In this document: in pieces, positions 46,604-56,800 of the stretch
How the letters are laid out: each line of letters begins with the position of its first letter
How positions within the stretch are numbered: position 1 is the first letter of the stretch
Assembly (NCBI GenBank): GCA_963931865.1
Contig: OZ007513.1
Location: 4,874,168-4,938,167 of the forward strand
DNA: 64,000 bases
Origin: Axinella damicornis
Lineage: Eukaryota; Porifera; Demospongiae; Axinellida; Axinellidae
Reading direction: 5' to 3'
Notes under the pieces: model-generated
Told to the model about the DNA's origin: nothing
Database searches by the model: none
The model's input: the letters and a program-made list of their open reading frames with translations, nothing else
Program-made: the position numbers and the translations under genes

Positions 46604-48308
46604 TCACAGGCTTCGCAATATAACTTTCCGGGTGCCAAGGGATGCTGTTGCTGTCAATGCGATACAATTCACGTCCTTTGAGACAATCAACCTCGCCTCT
46701 GAGAGATGGGCAAATTCTTCACGGAAACTGGCTCCCCTATAAACAGAGAGTAGAAACTGGTTACATGCGGATGAGGTGGCCAGTATATCAGGCACATGTG
46801 TATGTATCTATGCTCTGGTTTCCAATGCGCCCCAGACCTACACATAGGCTTGGCCCTGCTCAGCCAACCCTATAGACATATGCCATGTTCTATCCCCCAG
46901 ACCTACACATAGGCTTGGCCCTGCTCAGCAACCCTATAGACGTATGCCGTGTTCTATCCCCCAGACCGTGTGTGCCTCCAGCCAGGGCACGCGACTAGCC
47001 TGGCACAGACTAGTGTACATTAATTAGAATAGATGAAGTATAGCTATAATTTATACAAGTAGCTTCGCTTGCTTCGCTCGCTCAGCTACTTCCCCCTCGT
47101 TCACCTACGTTAGTAATCCGGCGCCGGACAGCTCTCTGTGCAGAGCTGCTGCTCCCCGATTGCGTCCGCTTTGAACAGCTGCTGTTCGAGCGCTCCCGAC
47201 GAGATTGCCGCTCGATCCGCTTCAACTGCTGCATGCTCCCCGTTTGCATCCGCTTCAGCTGCTGCTCGCCGCTTGCGTCTGCGTTCAGCTGCTGCTCTCA
47301 GTTGCGTCCGTTTCAACTGCTTCCCGATTGCGTCAGCTTCGGCTGCTGCTCCCCGCCAGCTGTTCTGGAAGATTCCAGCCTTGTCCACTATTCTCGAACA
47401 TTCTACGCAGAGTTCGAGGTTCAGTAAATAAATTGAAGCAAGGATAATGAAGTACGAAGGTTGCGGGTCACTATAGTCTAGTCCCGCCCCACGAACATCC
47501 CACTTCCGTCATGCACAGACAGACACACACACACATAGACACACATTAAAATCTTAATGTATTGATATCAAGCTAGCTCCATTGCTGTCACTGTAAATAT
47601 ACTTACCATTTTTCAACAAGGTATGCTTCGTCGACGGCAATGGCCACTAAACATTCCTGGTAGACTGGAGAACGAAACATCTCGCACCACTGCAGCACTC
47701 CAAGAAGCGACTCATGGCTCATATACATGTACAAGCTGGTATTCCCCAGACACGACACCTTGTTTCACAGCCTCATCATGCTGTTCCACTCCAACAAATG
47801 CACAGTCATCTCAAACCTATGAACAACATAATGAGTAATACATGACTGTGGCTTTAATAACTCATCCACTTTACTGGGCGAAGAACGGCCCCTTGGTGTA
47901 GGGGTACGGCTAGCCCCAGCATTAGGTTTGACTGAAGGGATTGTTCTTTGTACATGATCCACTATTTACTCACCTCGCTTCGAAAGCTCTCCACTTGATC
48001 CTTCATCAGCGATGTCAGAGGGCTCACAACTAGCACAATTGAGCACAGGACATCTTCAGAACTTTTCGCCACAACGTAGCGTTCCCTCAACTAGTCGAAT
48101 GCTAAGGGCGAACAGGCATAGCAATAGCTCTTGCCTTCTCCAGTGGGTATAGGGACACGAACACCCCGAGTAGGAATTCACGGATTGATTCGCCTTGTTC
48201 AGGAGTTGCGTGATCGTATCCCAGTTCCTGGACTGCATACATGATGGCACTGTCAACAGCTTCGCTTGGAACACTGCACTTCAATCGAGGAATCGAAACA
48301 GTCTGCAT
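46604..48308 (-). pseudogene. RecQ-like helicase, N-terminal half, captured in a transposon
   Basis: Minus-strand exons encode helicase motifs in order. Exon one (48308-47974, ATG at 48308) has PEQGESIREFL, Walker A PTGEGKSYCYA (one base out of frame), and LVVSPLTSLMKDQVESF before donor GAG|GTGAGT. Exon two (about 47825-47637) has AFVGVEQHDEAVKQGVV, then after a shift HESLL and the DEAH-like VDEAYLVEKW, ending TG|GTAAGT. Exon three (from about 46745) completes the Trp codon and reads FREEFAHLSEARLI and ALTATASLGTRKVI, then stops. Motifs IV-VI are missing, so strand unwinding is not expected. Two single-base shifts confirm a pseudogene. Intron phases agree, so the piece was taken as genomic DNA. 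Confidence 0.85.
47140..47360. repeat. Minisatellite of GCAGCAGCTGAAGCGGACGC-like units
   Basis: About seven degenerate units of 27-33 bp lie in the second intron of the helicase fragment. The minus frame gives AAAEADAIG repeats; no gene is claimed. Confidence 0.75.
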
Positions 48309-48713
48309 CCTGAAGCTGGAAAAAAAACTAGCACCTTCGCGGCTTGTGAGTACTCAAGTAAAGTGAGTGCCACGCAATTATTAAAAATCCCGCGATCTCA
48401 TTCGTCCTTACCACAGTCTGGTAATAGGGCCAAGAAATTCGACTTCGTTCACCAGACCATCTCTCCCCTCGGGGGGGGGGGGGGGGGGGTGGTCTGGGCG
48501 CGAGACTAGATATTGTGAGGGCTCTATCCTAGACTAGGCAGTCATGCGAACTATTTCGTGCCAGCTTGATGACATTTTTATTTTATGGCTCCACCCTACT
48601 AGGTGATCCTGAACCCTTTCTGCCGTTTCAAGACGCAAAAAGGAACCTGATGCTATTATGTAAGTGTCTAGATAATAGCAGTGAAGCTAGTTTGCCGTAC
48701 GGCATGGGTCCCG

Positions 48714-48908
48714 TGATTACAATGACAATCTCAACTGGTGGACAACACCCGCCGAATCACCTGATGCCAATCCGATTGAGAACTTATGGCACGAACTCAA
48801 GGAGTTCAATCGCAGAGAAGTTATAAGCCAAGAAACAAACAGGAACTGATTGCAGGCATAGCAAAATTTTGGGAAACAGTTGATGTAGCGAAATGCAGGA
48901 GGTACGTT
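48714..48908 (+). pseudogene. Tc1/mariner transposase C-terminal fragment, copy 1
   Basis: The frame reads LNWWTTPAESPDANPIENLW, including the NPIE glutamate that is the third catalytic acid in Tc1 enzymes, then ELKEFNRREV and VDVAKCRRYV. It breaks at 48908, where the foldback element inserted, and resumes at 51172 as CHQPKVVPKIIECN. Upstream catalytic residues are absent. Confidence 0.85.
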
Positions 48909-51165
48909 AGTATGGGGGCCAAATGAGTCAAAATTCCATTGTCATTACTGCAGCTTTTCAGTGTACATATAGAACATCATACTTATAAATAGCACATTCT
49001 ACATGTATATAGTAAATGGGAGGTCCTATATCATATTGGAGGTCTCCTATATCATATAGGAGGTCCAATATCATATCAGACACCTCCTATATCATATAGG
49101 AGGTCCAATATCATATCGGACCCCTCCTATATCATATAGGAGTTCCTATATCATATCGGACCCCTCCTATATCATATAGGAGTTCCTATATTATATCGGA
49201 GGTCTCCTATATCATATAGGAGTTCCTATATCATATCGGAGGTCTCCTATATCATATAGGAGTTCCTATATCATATCGGAGGTCTCCTATATCATATAGG
49301 AGTTCCTATATCATATCGGACCCCTCCTATATCATATAGGAGTTCCTATATCATATCGGACCCCTCCTATATCATATAGGAGGTCCGATATAGTAAATAG
49401 GAGCTCCTATATTATATCGGACCCCTCCTATATCATATAGGAGGTCCTATATAGTAAATAGGAGCTCCTATATCATATCGGACCCCTCCTATATCATATA
49501 GGAGGTACTATATAGTAAATAGGAGCTCCTATATCATATCGGACCCCTCCTATATCATATAGGAGGTCCTATATAGTAAATAGGAGCTCCTATATCATAT
49601 CGGACCCCTCCTATATCATATAGGAGGTCCTATATAGTAAATAGGAGCTCCTATATCATATCGGACCCCTCCTATATCATATAGGAGGTCCTATATAGTA
49701 AATAGGAGCTCCTATATCATATCGGACCCCTCCTATATCATATAGGAGGTCCAATATAGTAAATAGGAGCTCCTATATCATATCGGACCCCTCCTATATC
49801 ATATAGGAGGTCCGATATAGTAAATAGAAGCTCCTATATCATATCGGACCCCTCCTATATCATATAGGAGGTCCGATATAGTAAATAGAAGCTCCTATAT
49901 CATATCGGACCCCTCCTATATCAGTCCAAACTGGTTGTAGATACAATAGGCTGTTGACACTTGACAGGACAGCAACATCTTCAGGACTTGAAATTTGCAA
50001 GAACACTGGGAGACAGCTCAACAGTCAACTGCAACGGTGAGCAACTTGAATGAGCATGTTTAGCTTGTCCTACACGGAAAAGGGCTGAAGTTTGAGTGAG
50101 TCCTGTCTAGTAGTCCTGTCCAGTGAATAGACACTACTTGCTTGCGCTATAAAGCCTAGCGCTATAGCTCGCATGCGCGTTACGTTATTATACACGAGAC
50201 CACGTGCAAGCACTTCCATTTCAATTCATTACCAATTTTCCGTTTCCGTTTCCGTTTTCGTTTCGGAACTCCGATATGATATAGGAGCTCCTATTTACTA
50301 TATCGGACCTCCTATATGATATAGGAGGGGTCCGATATGATATAGGAGCTTCTATTTACTCTACCGGACCTCCTATATGATATAGGAGGGGTCCGATATG
50401 ATATAGGAGCTTCTATTTACTATATCGGACCTCCTATATGTTATAGGAGGGGTCCGATATGATATAGGAGCTTCTATTTACTATATCGGACCTCCTATAT
50501 GATATAGGAGGGGTCTGATATGATATAGGAGCTCCTATTTACTATATAGGACCTCCTATATGATATAGGAGGGGTCCGATATGATATAGGAGCTCCTATT
50601 TACTATATAGGACCTCCTATATGATATAGGAGGGGTCCGATATGATATAGGAGCTCCTATTTACTATATAGGACCTCCTATATGATATAGGAGGGGTCCG
50701 ATATGATATGGGACCTCCGATATGATATAGGAGCTCCTATTTACTATATCGGAACTCCTATATGATATAGGAGGGGTCCGATATGATATAGGAGCTCCTA
50801 TTTACTATATAGGACCTCCGATATGATATAGGAGGGGTCCAATATGATATAGGACCTCCGATATGATATAGGAGGTGTCTGATATGATATCAGACCTCCT
50901 ATATGATGTAGGAGACCTCCAATATGATATAGGACCTCCCATTTACTATATAGAATGTGCTATTTATAAGTATGATGTTCTATATGATATAGGAGGTGTC
51001 TGATATGATACGTATCAGACCTCCTATATGATACAGGAGACCTCCAATATGATATAGGACCTCCCATTTACTATATAGAATGTGCTATTTATAAGTATGA
51101 TGTTCTATATATACACTGAAAAGCTGCAGTAATGACAATGGAATTTTGACTCATTTGGCCCCCCA
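48909..51165. mobile_element. 2.26-kb foldback transposon with tandem-repeat arms
   Basis: About 120 outer bases (TGGGGGCCAAATGAGTCAAA onward) are mirrored at the two ends. Inside, each arm is a tandem array of TCCTATATCATATCGGACCC CTCC and TAGTAAATAGGAGCTCC units: the left arm spans about 49010-49920, the right arm about 50265-51110 inverted. A 344-bp non-repetitive centre (49921-50264) separates them. TACGTT flanks both sides (48903-48908, 51166-51171). The related site at 61203 has one TACATT. No protein is encoded. Confidence 0.9.
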
Positions 51166-51171
51166 TACGTT

Positions 51172-51230
51172 TGCCACCAGCCAAAGGTTGTACCAAAAAT
51201 CATTGAGTGCAATTGAGAAGCTACAGGTTG
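51172..51230 (+). pseudogene. Tc1 transposase tail, right of the foldback
   Basis: Continues the reading frame interrupted at 48908: CHQPKVVPKIIECN, a TGA stop where Gly is usual, then EATGC. Confidence 0.8.
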
Positions 51231-51312
51231 TTAGAGTAACATTTGTTATCAATGTTTAGGTAGTAATGATTAATTTAGTTGATGTAGCAATGATCGGTTT
51301 ACATGAGATACC

Positions 51313-51602
51313 ATAGTCACTCATTATTAGGCGCAGCTCACTTATAGGTGCATATTTGGTGTTGGCGCATGTTCAACTCTCGTCCCAGGTACTCGCTGTT
51401 AAACGCTGCGGTCTTCTTCCAGAAACTCCTCCATTTTCGATCCTACGGAGTGGAAAACAGCTATAATTCGAATTGAAGCGCACTTCCTATTAGAGGAATG
51501 TCATTATTATTATATTCGTTATAAGGCACATCTCGCTTATAGATGCGCATATTTCCTTCCTGTGGAGTTAGAGGCGCATGCGCCTAATAACGCGCGACTA
51601 CG
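51313..51602. mobile_element. TA-flanked MITE, mariner-like
   Basis: Left CCATAGTCACTCATTATTAG and right CTAATAACGCGCGACTACGG are imperfect inverted repeats flanked by TA. It is absent from the matching position in copy 2 (about 61285-61315). Related to 506-766. Confidence 0.75.
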
Positions 51603-51653
51603 GTATGTAATGATTCATTTTGGCAAAGCTAACGATAGGAGGTGGCTTCTGAG

Positions 51654-51706
51654 TAGCCTCGTTCCCAAGCCTTCCATACCTCCAGTTAGGCCTGGGAACG
51701 AGGCTA
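51654..51706. mobile_element. 53-bp TAGYCTYG mini-element
   Basis: TAGCCTCGTTCCCAAGCC and GCCTGGGAACGAGGCTA with almost no interior; 9-bp duplication GCTTCTGAG (51645-51653, 51707-51715). The same insertion appears in copy 2 at 61369-61430. Confidence 0.92.
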
Positions 51707-52334
51707 GCTTCTGAGCCCTAAGTCTCTTACAAACTTGTCCAACAGCTTCAGTGCATACGTGCCAAACTCAACTGGGTTTGGCCATATTGTGGAAATAGTT
51801 TGAATAGTTCTTAGTTGAGCCTGTTTAGCTCATGTGTTGGTAGAGCTGGCTGTTCACGATTACCAAAAGGGGTGCACTTTGCTGATGCATCATCACTAAA
51901 CAGTGTTCCCAGGCAAGCTTGACTTCTAGAGTCCCTGCTTTCAAGTCCCCTTTCTATTTGGGGTATTTGAGTAGAACAGTCGATGCTGGAATGAACTTGT
52001 TTTCTTCAATCTCTGTGGAGGGGAGTGCATTTGATACAGCCTTAAAAGGCAAGGACTTTCTGGGAACACCCTGTTGCATCAAGTTATTGGCAGCAGTAAG
52101 GGCGGGAAGGGTTGGGGTAGTAGGAGTGTTGAATCCCAGAAAATAGGGTAGGGGCAGGAGCATTGAATGTCGGAGATGGGATGGAAGGAGCAGAAATTGT
52201 GGAGGTGGTTGAGATGTTGAAACAATTGGGGTGTAAGGGTGTTGTGAGAAAAGGTGTGTGAAGTCAATAATCAAATCACAGGTTCCCAAGCATGAAATAA
52301 TGAGATTACAACTGACAGAGTAATCTTTAGACAA
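51704..52334 (-). pseudogene. BEN-domain protein, copy 1
   Basis: The same gene as 61428-62180 with additional damage: a TAG stop replaces the Tyr codon after LLKYPK, and the upstream coiled-coil part is altered. It keeps the one-base loss before LFSDDASAKCTPFG seen in the other copy. BEN domains bind DNA or chromatin partners and also occur in DNA-virus and transposon proteins. Confidence 0.65.
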
Positions 52335-52430
52335 GGTGCCTAACCAGAATCAGACAGGCTGCTGCTGCTCCTCCTCCTCCTGCGGCAAACTCTGCCATCG
52401 TCCATACTGCTAGCCAGGGAGCATTAACAC

Positions 52431-53002
52431 TAGCCTCGGTCCCAGGCTCTCTCCTCTAGAAACGGGCGGAGGAGAGAGCCTGGTAACATTCGCTAGAAAA
52501 GCTGTCGACTTCCGGCGCGTCATCAGCCATGTGATAAATGAAGGACACTCCTACTTTTGTGGTAAATGTCGCGTGAGTTACAAATCAGTCACGCGCTATT
52601 GAAAATATCGCTCTTCGTTTTCAAGGCATCCCCAGCTTCACAGAAGTCCGAGACAATTCTACAGCTAACCAGGAGAGCTCACCTTGTGAAGGTCTGGCAA
52701 ACAACCCGCAGTGAACAGCGAGATCAGACCAGTGGCCCTCTCGCACACCCTGTCAACTGCCTTTCGCCAACCATTGAGAGGTACTCTGTCCCGGAGCGTT
52801 CAATTCTGAGTCGACAATTCGTGCATTAGCACGGCAGTGAAGGTAAACGCCTACAAAATGTTCACGTGTTCACATGGTTTTGTTCTGCAATCTGATTGGG
52901 TCCGCCAGATCCAGGCGCCGGAAGTCGACAGCTTTTCACGCGAATGTTACCAGGCTCTCTCCACCGCCCGTTTTTAGAGGAGAGAGCCTGGGACCGAGGC
53001 TA
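52431..53002. mobile_element. TAGYCTYG-family MITE, 572 bp
   Basis: Ends TAGCCTCGGTCCCAGGCTCT and AGAGCCTGGGACCGAGGCTA; exact duplication CATTAACAC (52422-52430, 53003-53011). Inverted homology extends to GAAAAGCTGTCGACTTCCGG. Missing from composite copy 2. Confidence 0.93.
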
Positions 53003-53404
53003 CATTAACACTGCTCTCAATTGTATGTTATTTTGCCTGAATGCTTAGTCTAGGATAGAGCCCTCTCAATTTCATGAGACCTTTCGTTAACCCACAAATT
53101 TTATTTTTGCTCGACGACAATTGAATTCATTGCTTCACCCTACTAGGTCATCCTGAAGAGTAACCCTACCTTTCTGCCAAATCAAGACATAACAAGGGAA
53201 CCTGATGCTATTACGTGAGTATAATAGCTAGTATAATAGTGTAATGGCTGTGAAGCTAGTTTGCCGTAGAGCATGGGTCTTCAGATTAAGGTGGTGGGTC
53301 AACCTTACAATGAGATCCATGAAAAGCCTTACCGCTTGTATGAGCAACCCCTATCCTGTAGTAGTGTGTTTAGTTCTTGCAAGCCAGGAACCCAGCGTGT
53401 GTCA

Positions 53405-54034
53405 CAAGCAGTTATTACCTCGCGCGCGCATGCGTGAAGCGGGGTTAAGCAATTGGTTTTGTCCGTCTGTCTGTCAGTCGTCTGTCAGGCGGAAAAATTG
53501 AAATCTCGCCACATAGACCCTCAAAAACCATCCAAATGGAGTCAAACAATAGCAAATAGCAAAAAAAAAACTGCTCTATGTGTACCTGACTGAAGTCAAG
53601 GCGCTCCGTTTTGCTGTATTTCGGCTATTTCCTACTTTTCATAACTATTCATAACATTGGCTCTACCTCTTCGTGACCTCAGAGTCCCATCAAGAACAGG
53701 AGATGACCGCTAGGAGACAGTGTTTTCTCACAATCTATGTACTTCACAGACATTGTGGCTATTGTTTCGGTTGTTTTTTCCAGCTATTTCCTATTATTCG
53801 TAACATTTGGCCCCACCTCTTCAGTTCACAATATTATATACGGTAAGCGGTGACTCTCACACCTTGGATATGGCCATACACGAACACAGTATATTACGCG
53901 ATAGCACCTGCATAGGCAGAGATGTCACGTCGATTCAGAGATGTCACGTCGGTGCTGTCGATTGTAGCTGCACTGTATCCTGTAGACGTTCCACGCGGGG
54001 TATGTGTTCTATGTACACCTCTAGTTTTGCTCAA
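53405..54034. other. Sequence present only in composite copy 1
   Basis: Between blocks shared with copy 2 lies about 630 bp starting near CTCGCGCGCGCATGCGTG, with no gene recognised. It may be another insertion or a region lost from copy 2. Confidence 0.45.
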
Positions 54035-54507
54035 GCCGTCATTCTGGAGTCATATTGACTGCTGCTTCCTGAAGGCAAAAAGAAGTCTCAAAACAATGCC
54101 TTCTGTGTGTGTATTGGGTGAGAAAGTCGTGAAGCTCTTATGCTGAGGTTGACCCACCACCCTTAGTGTAGTTGCAGCACAAGATCATTTTACGTTGTTA
54201 GTTCTGCAGGATCTTCAGACATGTATCTTACGAGATACATTCTGAAGCCCTCTTCCCCTGGCTGTCTTTGTACACTGAACTGGACTGTGGTTTCTATGTA
54301 ACACTTCCTGTGGTGTGTGGTATGGCATCGAACACAAATAACCACATCCTATACTCCCCTTCGTGTCCATGATCTTATCCTTCCAGTGTTGGGTATATTC
54401 TGGTTCCTAGACCCAAATCCGTGCGGAAGGATCTGTGTGAATATAACCAGGTTACCTACCCTTCTGCACTCAGCAGTCCAGCAAAATGTTGATTAAGGGA
54501 AACGTTC

Positions 54508-55108
54508 ACTACCATATACCGGGAAATTTTTGCAACCGTTTTAATTTGACGATTTGGCGGTTTGGAAGTCAATCACCAATTAAAAGATCGCAAATATTAA
54601 ATGGCTGGCCAGATTGTCGGCACGCATGGGGAGGCGAGATCACCTTGAAATTGCAAGACCCAAGGTACTACCTGCTGAGAAAGGTCTGTGGAGAAGCGCC
54701 TACTACTTCACAGACGGTGCACCAAATTACAGGCTGCTGAAATTGCTATCCAGAACATGCGGTCATGGCTGACTATGCACCTGGCCGGGTCATGCATTAC
54801 TGCCGCAGTGTACGCATCCTGCATGGGCATTGCTAACCCCCGGACAGCTGTTTGCCGATCGTGGGCCTCTAGATGCTGCTGAAAACGTGATGACCACAAC
54901 ACTGCTCTCCATTAACATTTTGCCCACGACTCGGTTAGCATTTTGCCCACGACTTAGTTAGCTTTTGCCCACGACTCAGTTAGCATTTTGCCCATGACTT
55001 CACTAGATCAAGAAGACCCGGCTTAAAATTCGCCAAACTTTATGCTGAGCCACTTCAGGCCATTTCACCAAATTTAATGGCCACCAAAATTTCCCGGTAT
55101 GTGGTAGT
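54508..55108. mobile_element. Inverted-repeat MITE, copy 1
   Basis: ACTACCATATACCGGGAAAT at the left pairs with ATTTCCCGGTATGTGGTAGT at the right. The interior holds four GTTAGCATTTTGCCCACGAC-like units in tandem. Copy 2 is at 63054-63631. Confidence 0.75.
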
Positions 55109-55360
55109 ACATGTGACTAATGAATAATGTTATACGCATGCGTGCACGTGTACATAATATTATTCATCAGTCTCGAGTCTAATGCCTGCGGCCTCTCACC
55201 TACTCACAGCATCTAATAATTTACACAAGTCCTTGGCCGCGCAGAAGGGTAGGTCATTTGCGCAGACCCATCTTGGCGGGCTGGGTGTGGGAACCAGACT
55301 TGGTGTTGGGAGGATCTTGACTACCTGAAGACATGCTGGGATCCACCTGTGAGCTGGGAT

Positions 55361-55391
<31 letters not shown>

Positions 55392-55424
55392 CCTGTGAGG
55401 GGGGGGGGGGGGGGGGGGGGGGGG
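55361..55424. repeat. C28 then G26 hairpin run
   Basis: 28 C, a 10-base spacer, then 26 G can pair as a perfect stem. The equivalent site in copy 2 (about 63876-63893) has ordinary sequence, so it arose or expanded here. Confidence 0.85.
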
Positions 55425-55581
55425 ACATCCCAGGACCCACCCTTGACACTAGGGCTGAGTGATTATGCGATGCATCGTGATGGTGATCCTGACCACAATG
55501 TTGGTCAGACATGTATATACTTAGCAGGACTGTGAATACACTAATCAGTGCTACAATACATGTGGCCATGGCTTCTGTGGC

Positions 55582-56190
55582 TAGCCTCGTTCCCAGGCCT
55601 TCCACACCTCCAGTTTTGATCACTTACAGTATGCAAAAATGGAGGGGGAAGGCCTGGGGAATCTTCTCCCGTGATACGCGGCACGACCGTCATATGTCGT
55701 CACGCCTCAGATCAACGGTCAGAGTCGTACGAGACCGATCTTGCATTCTGCGCTAGCTACGAAGATGGGACAAGCACCAACTGAGAGCTACACCGAGCGT
55801 ATGAAGCGTACCCAGGCTACAAGCCATGACTCCAAAGCGCTGCCGAGTGACAAACGTGAAAATGCCCAGCTATGACGCAATCTTCTCGTGGAGCGAATAG
55901 ACGGCACTATTTGGAGTTTCACCCCTTGTATCACAGCTATCCCTCAGCGGTTTTGTTTCGAACCTGGATATGTTTTACAGGTAGGACCTACCTCTTCTCT
56001 GAAACTTGTTTCAGTTTTCTAGCTTCTCTGTAGCTGTGGATGGGAATGTAAATAAGCCATTGCGTCTAGAATCTGTGACGTCAGCTGTGCCGCGTATCAT
56101 GTGAGAAGATTCCCCAGGCCTTCCCCCTCCGTTTTTGCATACTGCAAGCGATCAAAAACTGGAGGTGCGGAAGGTCTGGGAACGAGGCTA
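55582..56190. mobile_element. TAGYCTYG-family MITE, 609 bp
   Basis: Ends TAGCCTCGTTCCCAGGCCTT and AAGGTCTGGGAACGAGGCTA; exact duplication TTCTGTGGC (55573-55581, 56191-56199). The interior is shared with 11155-11595. Confidence 0.93.
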
Positions 56191-56800
56191 TTCTGTGGCC
56201 CTGTAGCCTTGTGACTTCGAATGGTGTAGCTAGGTCTCCTTCAAACAGGAATTTTTGGCATAAATCATGATATAATCGATAATCGTGATGTTGGATAATC
56301 CACAATCGCTCAGCCCTACTTGACGCACAGCCCTCTATGCTGTCTGGAGGATTCCAGGAGGATCTTTCCTGGATGTCCCCACACACACAGTCCAGGGGAT
56401 CCTAAGGACCCCTCCCTGATGTACACAGCCACCCCCCATGCTGTCCGGAGGACCCCAAGGGACATCATAGGATCCCCCCTTGATATTCTACATGTATGTA
56501 GCTTGTACGAGGGTATCCTCTAATGGGGTTGTCTGATACGCTGGATTCTCCCCACTGGTATATATACGTATGGTTCTATCAATACATGTGTAGTATGTAT
56601 GTGTTGTGTACGTCCAACCTGTGTCTGTCTGTCTGTCTGTTGCTTGTACAACTTGAAAGTAAGATTATACTGAAGGTGGAAGGCAGCAGTAATAGCTAAG
56701 TGATGTAATAACACACATAGTGTTTGTTGGGAGTATGACAGTTACTGTATGTAGTAAAGCTAATGGTATTTCCTTCTCAAAGTTCTTGGTTGAATAATTG

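Larger units (their letters stand above)
46557..48508. mobile_element. 1952-bp TAGYCTYG transposon carrying a RecQ-like helicase fragment
   Basis: Ends TAGTCTCGTGCCCAGACC and GGTCTGGGCGCGAGACTA are 18-bp inverted repeats with one mismatch. Flanks GATATTGTG at 46548-46556 and 48509-48517 form an exact 9-bp duplication. The homologous site at 60813-60821 has a single GATATTGTG and continuous sequence, so it is the empty target. The 9-bp duplication is typical of Mutator-like transposons, but no transposase is present. Inside are the helicase exons on the minus strand, a 19-base G run next to the right end, a duplicated 65-bp unit near 46832-46963, and a coding-like minisatellite at 47140-47360. 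Confidence 0.9.
46036..55480. repeat. Composite repeat copy 1, split by younger insertions
   Basis: Blocks at 46036-46556, 48509-48908, 51172-52280, 53120-53400 and 54035-55480 align in order with 60296-63960. The gaps are filled by the RecQ-bearing transposon, the large foldback, two MITEs and some unassigned sequence. Within both copies a motif (GGGAACCTGATGCTATTA then GAAGCTAGTTTGCC) occurs three times, so the unit is internally repetitive. Confidence 0.8.

Noticed and set aside
47110..47447. Ala/Glu-rich 92-codon minus frame
   Set aside because: It coincides with a degenerate minisatellite inside an intron of the helicase fragment.
49010..51110. CRISPR-like regular repeats
   Set aside because: There are no unique spacers. 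The units are contiguous, inverted between arms and in an animal-type genome.
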